Under the pieces are notes generated by a model. It searched no databases. It was given only the letters and a program-made list of their open reading frames with translations, and was not told the DNA's origin. The position numbers and the translations under genes were made by a program. Below are positions 34,217-42,971 of a DNA stretch of 64,000 nucleotides, one piece after another. This DNA comes from Kriegella sp963975415 (GTDB lineage: Bacteria; Bacteroidota; Bacteroidia; Flavobacteriales; Flavobacteriaceae). The stretch spans positions 1-64,000 of the forward strand of contig NZ_CAXBGN010000006.1 in the NCBI RefSeq assembly GCF_963975415.1. The letters are read 5' to 3'. Each line of letters opens with the position of its first letter. Position 1 is the stretch's first letter.

Positions 34217-37200
34217 ATGAAAAAAATATTTATGGGGGTGTTGCTAGATCGGCATTTCCCTAAATTAGACTTGAAAATGAAACTGACCACCTTTCTGCTT
34301 ATAGTTTCGTTATTCGAAATTCAGGCAAACTCCTACGCCCAGGGTACGAAATTGACTTTGGATCTGGAAAATGCCAGTATTGCTCAGATTTTTAATGAAA
34401 TAGAGACCATTTCCGAATTTCGTTTTTTATACGAAAGTTCTCAGATAGACCTAGATAGAAAAGTAAGCCTTCACATTAAGGAAAGGAAAATTACAGAAGT
34501 ATTGGCTTTGCTTTTTGATCGTACGAACATTACCTATAAAACCCGCAATCGGCAAGTCATACTTACCAAAAAAAACCTTCCACGAGTAGCGCCCGTTAAG
34601 AAGGGTAAGGCGGTTATAGATGAAGATGAAAGTGACGTGCAAAGTCAAATTTCTGGGGTGGTATCAGATGCAGATGGAGCTCCGTTGCCCGGAGCCAATA
34701 TTTTGGAGAAGGGTACGACCAACGGTACCCAAACCGATTTTGATGGAAAATTTGTTTTGGACATTACTGATGAAAATGCAGTTTTAGTGATTTCCTATAT
34801 TGGTTTCGCGACCAAAGAAGTCAGTGTAAATGGGCAGTCGAATATTGCTGTAAGTTTGGCCGAAGATGCTGCAGGTTTGGATGAGGTCGTTATCACTGCA
34901 CTAGGAATATCAAGGGAGAAAAAATCATTGGGGTATTCCATATCTGAAGTTGATGGTGAGGCTGTTAATCTTACGCCCCAAGAAAATGTTCTTAATTCAC
35001 TTGCGGGAAAAGTTACCGGGGTAAGTATTTCCCAAATGGACGGATTGGCTGGTTCCTCGGTAAATATGGTCATAAGGGGGGCGACTTCTTTAAGTAGTGA
35101 CAATCAACCTTTATTCGTAGTTGATGGTATTCCCATTGTCAACAGTCTCAATAATTTTTATGAAGGAGCAGATATGGGCAACGCCATATCTGATTTGGAT
35201 CCCAGCAATATAGCAAATGTGTCCGTTTTAAAAGGTCCTAGTGCTGCGGCTTTATACGGGTCAAGAGCAGGGAACGGCGTCGTGTTGATCACTACCCGCA
35301 CCGGGGGGGGTGTAAAAAAAGGAATAGGTGTGAGTATAAGTTCGGCGGTCACCTTTGATCATCCATATAGATATATAGATTACCAAACTCAATTTGGTCC
35401 AGGTAAGGCTGGTGTTCACATGTTCGAAGAAGAAGAAAATGAGAGTTGGGGTTCTAGATTGGATACTGGAGAAGAATGGGTGCAATGGAATACCAACGGT
35501 TCTAAAGCTCCCTTAACTTCGTATGACAACAGACTTACCGATTTTTTTCAAACAGGCATTACATACACGAATAATGTATCGGTAGGAGGTAATTATGATA
35601 AGGGAGATTTCAGGTTGTCGGTGGGGAAAATGGACAATACTGGTATTGTGCCGAATACAGATTTTGGCAGGCAATCGTTCAATCTAAATGGTTCTTACAA
35701 GGTTGCACCAAACTTAAGGGTTCAAGGAAACATAGGAATATCTGAAACAGGCTCAGACAACAGACCTGTGGTCGATGGAGGGCGTAATACCGTGGTAAGA
35801 AGTGTATATGAAATGTCGGCCCACGTAAATATCAATGATCTGAAGGATTATTGGTTGCCGGGATTGGAGAACGTCGAACAATTGAAATATAAAACCAAAC
35901 AAAATAATCCTTGGTTTCTAGTCAACGAAAACACGATTTCTTTTAAGCGGGATAGAACAGTGGCCAAGTTTCAGTTTGATTGGGATATTATTAAAGACTT
36001 AACCTTGACCGGTAGGTACTCTAGAGATAGTTATACCGAGGGGAGGCAATCAAAAAAAGCCTTTAGTACGTATGGGCAGTTAGAAGGTGGTTATAATGTA
36101 GAATCGGTATACAGAAAAGAAGCCAATTTTGACCTTATTCTGGCGTATAACAAAAAAATTAACGAGTCTTGGGATGTTAATTCCCTTATTGGTGTGAGTG
36201 ATTTAAATATCAATGGAAACTCGTTGGGTACCGTTGCCGATGCATTGGTTGTTCCAGATTTGTATACCATTTCCAATGCGGTTCCTGGTACCGTTCGCTA
36301 CAATAGTGAATACAACGAAAAGAGAATCAAGGGAGTTTATGGTATGGTTTCGGTAGGCTATAAGAATATGATGTTCTTAGACGTCACCGGCAGAAACGAC
36401 TGGTCGAGTACTTTGCCGGCTGAAAATAATTCTTATTTCTATCCGTCGGCTTCGGTAAGCTTTTTGGTGTCAAATATGATGAGCATGCCTTCTTGGATGC
36501 CTTATGCAAAGCTTAGGGCTGGTTGGGCAGAGGTGGGTAATGATTTGGCGCCCTATCAGTTGGAGCAGTATTTTTCAACAACGGGAGATTGGGGTGATGC
36601 AAAGCGCATGTATCAAGATGGAATACTTCGAAATAGCCGATTGAAACCTGAAATAGCTACATCGAAAGAAGTAGGTTTCGATATCAAACTATTTGATTAT
36701 AGACTGGGGTTGGAAGCAACATATTATGAAGTAGAGAATAGGAACCAAGTGCTGAATATTTCTGTTCCAGTCGAATCCGGAGCAACCAATAAATTGATCA
36801 ATGCCGGATTGATTGCTAGTAATGGTTGGGAGATCGGATTAAACTCTACCCCCATTATAGCCGGTGATTTTAGAATGGACCTAGGTATAAATGTTTCTAG
36901 AAATAGAACCAAGATAGTTGAACTGGCCGATGGTATGGAATTCTTCAATTTTGGGCAAGAGGGCGATGCTATTGTGAGAACCTATGTTGGGGAAACCATA
37001 GGGGATATTTATGCGAGGCCCGTACTAACTGTAAAAGATGAAAGTTCACCCTATTTCGGATATCCTATAATTTCCAATGGAGGCTTACTACAGAAAGATA
37101 ATGACCCTGCAAATCTGAAGAAGATAGGTAATTTTAATAATGATTTTACAATGGGAATTCAACCGAGATTCGCCTATAAATCATTGTCATTATCCGCCAA

Positions 37201-37831
37201 TATTGATTGGAGGCAGGGAGGGGAATTCTTTTCAGGGTCCATGCGATTTTTTAGAAACAATGGTCAACTAGAGAATACGTTTTCGGGAACGCCTTATGAT
37301 CAAAGCCAAGATATTGTAGAACAGATTAAAGAAGATCCCGATAAGTACTTCGGGTATTGGGTAGGGGGAAGAACTGCGGAGCTCGGCGGATTTGATTGGG
37401 GAGATCCCTCGCTTGATAGGGAGCAAGATGCCAGTTTTCATCCTGGGGTTAGAGAAGTGATTGTCGATGGCGAGAAAGTTTTTGTGGAAAACTTGGGAGG
37501 CGCTGAGACTATTTGGAAAACTCCATTCGATGCCAATAAGAATTCGGCAAGAGAGTTTGCTGAACATAATATATACAGTGCCACTTATGTGAAAGTAAGG
37601 GAACTGGCGCTAACTTATGATATTCCCAAGAGGTTGATTCAGACCGCGGGATTACAAAGAGTTTCAGTATCGGTAATAGCAAAAAATCTTTTTGAATGGA
37701 CAGAAGCGGGAATAAATTTTGATCCAGAACGGGCTTTTAAAGGTGGCAGTAATTGGGTGCAGGGGATAGAGTATTACAACACCCTACCTTGGGTTGCGTC
37801 CTATGGATTTAAATTAAATGTTGATTTTTAA
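34217..37831 (+). CDS. susC: STN-domain SusC-like transporter/signal transducer, pair 3
   Basis: A 1204-residue SusC-type protein longer than the other two because it begins with an STN domain (about 45-118, KLTLDLENASIAQIFNEIETISEFRFLY to NRQVILTKK), the periplasmic signalling part that contacts FecR proteins. Then come a carboxypeptidase-like domain (about 143-215), a TonB-box-like LDEVVITALGI, a plug with LFVVDGIPI and GSRAGNGVVLI, and the barrel. The N-terminus MKKIFMGVLLDRHFPKL followed by a hydrophobic segment is the usual form in this subfamily, which supports the start at 34217. Together with the sigma factor and FecR upstream it forms a complete trans-envelope induction circuit. Confidence 0.94.
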   Translation: MKKIFMGVLLDRHFPKLDLKMKLTTFLLIVSLFEIQANSYAQGTKLTLDLENASIAQIFNEIETISEFRFLYESSQIDLDRKVSLHIKERKITEVLALLFDRTNITYKTRNRQVILTKKNLPRVAPVKKGKAVIDEDESDVQSQISGVVSDADGAPLPGANILEKGTTNGTQTDFDGKFVLDITDENAVLVISYIGFATKEVSVNGQSNIAVSLAEDAAGLDEVVITALGISREKKSLGYSISEVDGEAVNLTPQENVLNSLAGKVTGVSISQMDGLAGSSVNMVIRGATSLSSDNQPLFVVDGIPIVNSLNNFYEGADMGNAISDLDPSNIANVSVLKGPSAAALYGSRAGNGVVLITTRTGGGVKKGIGVSISSAVTFDHPYRYIDYQTQFGPGKAGVHMFEEEENESWGSRLDTGEEWVQWNTNGSKAPLTSYDNRLTDFFQTGITYTNNVSVGGNYDKGDFRLSVGKMDNTGIVPNTDFGRQSFNLNGSYKVAPNLRVQGNIGISETGSDNRPVVDGGRNTVVRSVYEMSAHVNINDLKDYWLPGLENVEQLKYKTKQNNPWFLVNENTISFKRDRTVAKFQFDWDIIKDLTLTGRYSRDSYTEGRQSKKAFSTYGQLEGGYNVESVYRKEANFDLILAYNKKINESWDVNSLIGVSDLNINGNSLGTVADALVVPDLYTISNAVPGTVRYNSEYNEKRIKGVYGMVSVGYKNMMFLDVTGRNDWSSTLPAENNSYFYPSASVSFLVSNMMSMPSWMPYAKLRAGWAEVGNDLAPYQLEQYFSTTGDWGDAKRMYQDGILRNSRLKPEIATSKEVGFDIKLFDYRLGLEATYYEVENRNQVLNISVPVESGATNKLINAGLIASNGWEIGLNSTPIIAGDFRMDLGINVSRNRTKIVELADGMEFFNFGQEGDAIVRTYVGETIGDIYARPVLTVKDESSPYFGYPIISNGGLLQKDNDPANLKKIGNFNNDFTMGIQPRFAYKSLSLSANIDWRQGGEFFSGSMRFFRNNGQLENTFSGTPYDQSQDIVEQIKEDPDKYFGYWVGGRTAELGGFDWGDPSLDREQDASFHPGVREVIVDGEKVFVENLGGAETIWKTPFDANKNSAREFAEHNIYSATYVKVRELALTYDIPKRLIQTAGLQRVSVSVIAKNLFEWTEAGINFDPERAFKGGSNWVQGIEYYNTLPWVASYGFKLNVDF

Positions 37832-37841
37832 ATAAAAAAAG

Positions 37842-39530
37842 ATGAAAAAATTATATAGAATTATATTCGTGTGGTCCTCCTGTTTCTTTATGATGTCGTC
37901 ATGTGATCATATTGAAGATATAAATGTCAGCCCGAACAATGCGGAGGAAGTATCTTCAAATTATATTTTGACCTATGTGCTTACCGAAACGTCCAAGGCT
38001 TACTATAACCTTGGTAAAGAAGGGGGTAACATTTTTTCGGCTATGCAGTATGGCCAAAGAGGAGATGACTTTAATGCTTTAAGGGTGAATAGCTATGATT
38101 GGAGCCCTGAGCCTTGGAGCAATTATTATGAAATATTGAGGAATAATGAAATCATTTATAGAAAATCGGTTGAAGATGAACATGATTTTTTCCAGGGAAT
38201 AGCGTTGGTGATGAGGTCTTTTACTTTTGGCATTATAACCGATTTGTATGGCGATTGTCCATATTCAGAAAGTTTGGGGGCTATCGATGAGGTCTATTTT
38301 CCGAAGTATGATGAGCAAAAATTTATTTATAAAGGTATTCTGGAAGATTTACGAAAGGCTAATGAACTATTGAAGAATGTTGATGCTGCAGTGCATCCGA
38401 TTTCTCCATCTGCAGACGTAATCTATCAGGGCGATCCCGGCAAATGGCGAAAATTCGCGAATTCATTACGGCTTAGATATAGCATGAGGCTTGATAATAA
38501 ACGCGCTGAAATGAATGCTATAGGAATCGATGTCACAGAAGAATTTAAAGATGCCAGTACCTTTGTGTTTGAGAGCGGTGGTGATTCCGCTATCATGGAA
38601 TTCTTGGGAGTGGCTGATTACAACTCTGCCCCGGGCGGAGCTTTGAACTCGGCAAGTCAGGGATTGGGGAACAAGCCTTGCGCCACTATTGTCGATAAAC
38701 TGGTCGCCTTAGAAGACCCACGATTAGACCGATGGGTACTTCCCGTGCTTCGGCAGTGGGATGATTCGGTAACCGAAGATACCCCTGCGAACGTAGTTAA
38801 TATATATGGGGAACCGCAAGACGTTACACTTGTTCCGCCAATAGCTGGCAATGAACAACCAATAGATTATTCGCTTTATGTCGGTTTGCCTCCAGGGTTG
38901 GCCGGTAGTGATGCGCTTATTTATAATAGGGGTGGCGATACAAACCCATTTGAAGATGAGAGGAGTCCTTATATATCGATTTTTCATGATAGGTACAGGG
39001 AAGATGCCAATGAATACGTAAATGTTAAGCTGATGACGTTTGGTGAAGTTGAATTTATTTTGGCGGAAGCTGCGTTAAAAGGTGATTTTGGTGTTGTGGG
39101 TAGTGCTGAAGAACATTTTCAGAACGGTATTCAAGCGTCTTGGGATGATTATGGGGTAGAATTAGCGACTGAAAACAATGATTTTGCAACCTATTATGCC
39201 AATCCAGAAGTGAATTTAAGCAGTGCCGTTGATAAGCTAGAGCGAATAATGTCTCAAAAATGGATATCCCACTGGTTGAGTATAGAATCATGGTTCGACT
39301 GGAGAAGAACAGGGTATCCCGATTTACAAACGGGCCCCGTAACGCTATATGGAGACGAACTTCCGATTCGATTTATGTACCCTTCACCGAATTTGGATCC
39401 AAAGTATTTAGACAATTATTCGGCGGCTGTCAATAGACTAGAGAAGACACCATATGTTCCTACGGGTCAGAGTGGTGATCACTCCTATTCAAAAATGTGG
39501 TTGCTTCAGGGTTCTGAGAATCCTTGGTAA
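37842..39530 (+). CDS. susD: SusD-like lipoprotein of the SusD-like_2 type, pair 3
   Basis: A 562-residue lipoprotein (signal ends SSC, Cys21, followed by DHIEDINVSPN with acidic residues suited to surface export). The sequence INVSPNNAEEVSSNYILTYVLTE and the pattern of the rest (VMRSFTFGIITDLYGDCPYSESL; FILAEAALKGD; then WFDWRRTGYPDLQTG near the C-terminus) resemble the SusD-like_2 subgroup rather than the classic RagB group. It follows susC by 10 bp and would be its surface lid. A strong terminator lies 65 bp after the stop. Confidence 0.9.
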   Translation: MKKLYRIIFVWSSCFFMMSSCDHIEDINVSPNNAEEVSSNYILTYVLTETSKAYYNLGKEGGNIFSAMQYGQRGDDFNALRVNSYDWSPEPWSNYYEILRNNEIIYRKSVEDEHDFFQGIALVMRSFTFGIITDLYGDCPYSESLGAIDEVYFPKYDEQKFIYKGILEDLRKANELLKNVDAAVHPISPSADVIYQGDPGKWRKFANSLRLRYSMRLDNKRAEMNAIGIDVTEEFKDASTFVFESGGDSAIMEFLGVADYNSAPGGALNSASQGLGNKPCATIVDKLVALEDPRLDRWVLPVLRQWDDSVTEDTPANVVNIYGEPQDVTLVPPIAGNEQPIDYSLYVGLPPGLAGSDALIYNRGGDTNPFEDERSPYISIFHDRYREDANEYVNVKLMTFGEVEFILAEAALKGDFGVVGSAEEHFQNGIQASWDDYGVELATENNDFATYYANPEVNLSSAVDKLERIMSQKWISHWLSIESWFDWRRTGYPDLQTGPVTLYGDELPIRFMYPSPNLDPKYLDNYSAAVNRLEKTPYVPTGQSGDHSYSKMWLLQGSENPW

Positions 39531-39594
39531 GCGATTAGACCTCGGTTTATAGTTAAGAGAGTTAGTAGTTAGTTTAGTTTAGTTTTTTATTGCT

Positions 39595-39630
39595 AATGGG
39601 AACAAGTTCATAGTCTTGTTCCCATTTTTT
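39595..39630 (+). terminator. Terminator of the susCD pair 3 operon
   Basis: A perfect 12-bp stem, AATGGGAACAAG (39595-39606) with CTTGTTCCCATT (39615-39626), loop of 8, followed by TTTT and more A/T. It ends the ECF-linked susCD transcript before the sulfatase trio. Confidence 0.92.
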
Positions 39631-39688
39631 ATTGGAATAAAGCTTCTGGTTTTTCAATATTTTATCTAGGTTTTTAGAATACTAAGAA

Positions 39689-39717
39689 TTGACGAACGAA
39701 GTAGTCGGGTATATTTT
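39689..39717 (+). promoter_or_regulatory. Candidate promoter of the sulfatase trio
   Basis: TTG (39689-39691), an 18-base spacer, and TATATTTT (39710-39717), which matches the TAnnTTTG -7 box except at the last base. The spacer is within the usual range. It would give a leader of roughly 145 nt including the inverted repeat at 39789-39829. Confidence 0.35.
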
Positions 39718-39869
39718 AGTCTCAAGCTAGACCTAAAATCCAGAATGGTGAGTAATACTCGAATATTTTGGTAAATTGCAATTGAATCGGGGTTTCTTGT
39801 TTTTGGCTGTGGAAATTATTCGAAACCCCTGTTTCTAAGATTAGAATAATAACCGAAGTAATTGCGGAT

Positions 39870-41318
39870 ATGGAGGCATTTCGAAGACTATTTTTTGTGG
39901 CGGTTTTACTAGGAATTTTTATAGTTGGCTGCGCCGAAAAATCTAAAAGAGCGGAAAATCATGTCACCAATCAAGAAACACCGAACATTATTTTATTAAT
40001 GGCCGATGATCAAGGCTGGGGCGACACTGGCTACAACGGACACCCTCATCTCAAAACCCCGAATTTAGATGCGATGGCCGCCAACGGAGCGGTTTTCGAA
40101 CGTTTCTATTCGGCGTCGGCAGTATGTTCTCCTACTAGAGGTAGTGTGATGACTGGAAGACACCCCCTTCGTTATGGTATATGCACAGCTAATTGCGGCC
40201 ATATAAAACCCCAAGAAATTACACTGGGTGAGATGGTCAAAGAATTAGGGTACACCACGGGCCACTTTGGTAAATGGCACTTAGGTACGCTTACGCGCGA
40301 TACAGTGGAGGCAAATCGGGGAGGTCGTCCTAAATTTGATGGTGATTATGCACCGCCCTGGGATCATGGTTTTGATACTAGCTTTGTAACCGAATCGAAG
40401 GTGCCCACCTGGAACCCTATGATAACACCCCCGCGATCATCCGGTGATGTGAATGGTACATTGGAAGAAGGCAAGCCCTTTAATACGGCGTATTGGATCG
40501 GGCCTGGCCAAATGGAAACAGATAATTTAGAGGGAGATGACTCTCGCGTGATTATGGATCGGGCCATCCCTTTTATCGAGACGGCAGTGAAAAGCAAAAC
40601 GCCATTTTTGAGTATCATTTGGTTTCATACGCCACATCTCCCTGTCTTGGCAGGAGACGATGATCGAAAGTCGTATGCCGATCTTTCCGAAGACCAACAG
40701 CATTATTATGGGGTTATTTCGGCCATGGATGAACAGGTTGGGCGTTTACGCAATAAATTGAAGGCCTTGGGGGTGGCCGAGAATACAGTGTTGTTTTATA
40801 CTAGCGATAACGGACCTGAAGGAAAATCGACGATTGGCAGAACCCAAGGAGTCACTAAGGGCTTGACTGGTAGAAAAAGAAGTCTTCACGAAGGAGGAAT
40901 CCGGGTTCCGGGTATTATGGAATGGGAAGGTAAGATACAGCCAGGTACAAATGTGGCAACACCTTGTTTTACGTCAGATTATTTTCCTACTATAGCGAAT
41001 ATACTAGGTGTCGATTTGAAGAAAAACGAGCGTCCGTACGATGGTGTAGACATGCTTCCCATTGTACAGGGAAAGGTAAAACAAAGGTCTTCCCCTTTAG
41101 CTTTTGAGTTTCAAAAGCAGGCGGCACTGATGGATAATGAATATAAGATTTATAGTAATGACAACGGGCAACACTTCGAGCTTTACAATATCTTGAATGA
41201 TCCTGGGGAACAAAATAACTTGGGCGATGATGAACCTGAAAGACTAAGCGAAATGGTTTCCGTATGGCGTAAATGGAAAACCTCTCAAGAGAACAGCGCT
41301 CAGGAAAATGATTATTAA
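39870..41318 (+). CDS. Type I sulfatase lipoprotein, CSPTR signature
   Basis: A 482-residue sulfatase with a lipoprotein signal (Cys21, FIVGC). LLMADDQGWGDTGYNGHP contains Asp46/Asp47, AVCSPTRGSVMTG the modifiable Cys86, HFGKWHLGTL the Lys/His pair, and YTSDNGPEG the second metal site. The WGDTGYNGHP signature and size match arylsulfatase A-like polysaccharide sulfatases. First of three sulfatase genes in a row. Residues after Cys21 (AEKSKRA) are not an acidic surface signal, so it probably faces the periplasm. Sugar specificity cannot be read. Confidence 0.92.
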   Translation: MEAFRRLFFVAVLLGIFIVGCAEKSKRAENHVTNQETPNIILLMADDQGWGDTGYNGHPHLKTPNLDAMAANGAVFERFYSASAVCSPTRGSVMTGRHPLRYGICTANCGHIKPQEITLGEMVKELGYTTGHFGKWHLGTLTRDTVEANRGGRPKFDGDYAPPWDHGFDTSFVTESKVPTWNPMITPPRSSGDVNGTLEEGKPFNTAYWIGPGQMETDNLEGDDSRVIMDRAIPFIETAVKSKTPFLSIIWFHTPHLPVLAGDDDRKSYADLSEDQQHYYGVISAMDEQVGRLRNKLKALGVAENTVLFYTSDNGPEGKSTIGRTQGVTKGLTGRKRSLHEGGIRVPGIMEWEGKIQPGTNVATPCFTSDYFPTIANILGVDLKKNERPYDGVDMLPIVQGKVKQRSSPLAFEFQKQAALMDNEYKIYSNDNGQHFELYNILNDPGEQNNLGDDEPERLSEMVSVWRKWKTSQENSAQENDY

Positions 41319-41420
41319 CAAAGAGACAATCAAATAAGCGATTTCATTCGCCGACACTTGTTCTAAATTGGCGATTTTTTAAAAATTATTCAGACACCTT
41401 TAATTACAAAAAGAAACTTT

Positions 41421-42962
41421 ATGAGAATAACACATTTATTTCCCATGCTTTTGATACTGCTCGTTTCATCTTGTAAGACCTCCGGTCCAGAGAAAGATGG
41501 TGAAGTAGCGGAAAAACCGAATTTTGTTTTTTTGTTCGCCGATGACCAGACTTTTGAAAGTATAAGGGCACTTGGTTTTGATGAGGTTCATACCCCGAAT
41601 TTAGACCGATTGGTAAACGGTGGAACTACATTTACCCATGCCTACAATATGGGAGGGTGGAATGGAGCTATCTGTGTAGCATCACGTGCCATGATAATTT
41701 CCGGTTCCTATATTTGGAATGCCCAGGAGAAAAGTGAAAAATGGGCTAAAGGAGATACAATGGCCTTAAATCAAACATGGAGCAGATTGTTGGAGAAGCA
41801 GGGTTATGATACCTATATGACGGGAAAATGGCATGTGAGGGCTCCGGCCGATACTATTTTTAACGAGGCACAGCATATCCGTCCGGGAATGCCTAGGGAC
41901 CATGCAAATAAATTGGGTGCTGGCATAAAAAAGTGGAAAGAAGAATCTAGTGATATGAAAGATTGGAACGATTACATGCCTGTCGGTTATGGTCGGCCAA
42001 CCGGCCCGGATGATACAGAATGGTCGCCTACCGATACGTTGCAGGGTGGTTTTTGGGAAGGTGGAACCCATTGGAGTGAAGTAGTACGCAACGATGCGCT
42101 ATCCTTTATAGAAACAGCCAAGCAAAAAGAGGATCCGTTCTTTATGTATTTGGCCTTTAACGCCACCCATGACCCGAGACAGGCTCCGCAAAGGTTTTTA
42201 GATATGTATCCTTTGGAAGACATCAAAGTTCCTGAAAACTTCCTTCCCGAGTACCCTTATAAAGATGATATGGGAAATCCTCCCGGTTTAAGGGATGAAG
42301 CTTTGGCACCTTTTCCGAGAACCGAATATGCCGTGAAGGTCCATCGTCAAGAGTATTATGCGCTTTTGAGTCATATGGATGAGCAAATAGGAAAAATACT
42401 CGACGCTTTGGAAGCGAGTGGCAAAATAGACAATACCTATATCTTTTTTGGTGCTGATCACGGACTTTCCGTAGGTCATCACGGACTGATAGGCAAACAA
42501 AGTATGTTCGACCATAGCGTACGTATACCTATGATGGTGGTCGGCCCGGGAATACCAAAGGGTAAACTTTTAGATCAAGATGTCTATTTACAGGATATTA
42601 TGGCAACTACTTTAGAGTTGGCAGAAGTTGACAAACCCGATTATGTGCAGTTCAATAGCTTTATGGATATTATCAAAGGTGACCGAAAAGAAAGTCATTA
42701 CGATGGTATATATGGAGCTTATATCAATGTGCAACGAATGATTCGTAAAGATGGGTTTAAGCTTTTGGTCTATCCGAAAATAGAGAAAGTGCTGTTGTTC
42801 GATATGGAAAATGATCCTAATGAAATGAACGATTTGGCCGCTAATCCTGAGTACGCTGAAAAGGTCGAAACCTTATTTGCCGATCTTTTGGAGCTGCAGA
42901 AAACAATGGACGATGAATTGTCTTTGCACGAGATTTATGAGAAAGTAAAAAACAAGTCTTAA
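41421..42962 (+). CDS. Type I sulfatase lipoprotein with unusual CVASR signature
   Basis: A 513-residue sulfatase (lipoprotein signal, Cys18, VSSC). LFADDQTFESIRALG gives the Asp pair (41-42); the formylglycine site reads GAICVASRAMIISG with Cys85, so the usual Pro/Ser of C-x-P-S-R is replaced: C-V-A-S-R. TGKWHVR and FFGADHGLSVGHHGLIGKQSMFDHSVRIPM give the remaining active-site residues, the latter like choline- or heparan-type sulfatases. Such C-x-A-S-R sites are known in a subset of S1 sulfatases. It follows the first sulfatase of the trio by 102 bp and precedes the third by 9 bp. Likely periplasmic; substrate unknown. Confidence 0.9.
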   Translation: MRITHLFPMLLILLVSSCKTSGPEKDGEVAEKPNFVFLFADDQTFESIRALGFDEVHTPNLDRLVNGGTTFTHAYNMGGWNGAICVASRAMIISGSYIWNAQEKSEKWAKGDTMALNQTWSRLLEKQGYDTYMTGKWHVRAPADTIFNEAQHIRPGMPRDHANKLGAGIKKWKEESSDMKDWNDYMPVGYGRPTGPDDTEWSPTDTLQGGFWEGGTHWSEVVRNDALSFIETAKQKEDPFFMYLAFNATHDPRQAPQRFLDMYPLEDIKVPENFLPEYPYKDDMGNPPGLRDEALAPFPRTEYAVKVHRQEYYALLSHMDEQIGKILDALEASGKIDNTYIFFGADHGLSVGHHGLIGKQSMFDHSVRIPMMVVGPGIPKGKLLDQDVYLQDIMATTLELAEVDKPDYVQFNSFMDIIKGDRKESHYDGIYGAYINVQRMIRKDGFKLLVYPKIEKVLLFDMENDPNEMNDLAANPEYAEKVETLFADLLELQKTMDDELSLHEIYEKVKNKS

Positions 42963-42971
42963 TCAATTTTT

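Larger units (their letters stand above)
39531..39869 (+). promoter_or_regulatory. Intergenic region between susD pair 3 and the sulfatase trio
   Basis: No gene is visible in these 339 bp. They hold the terminator at 39595-39630, a candidate promoter at 39689-39717, and a perfect 8-bp inverted repeat GGGGTTTC (39789-39796) and GAAACCCC (39822-39829) with a 25-base loop, about 40 bp before the sulfatase start, which could form a hairpin in the mRNA leader. Confidence 0.5.
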
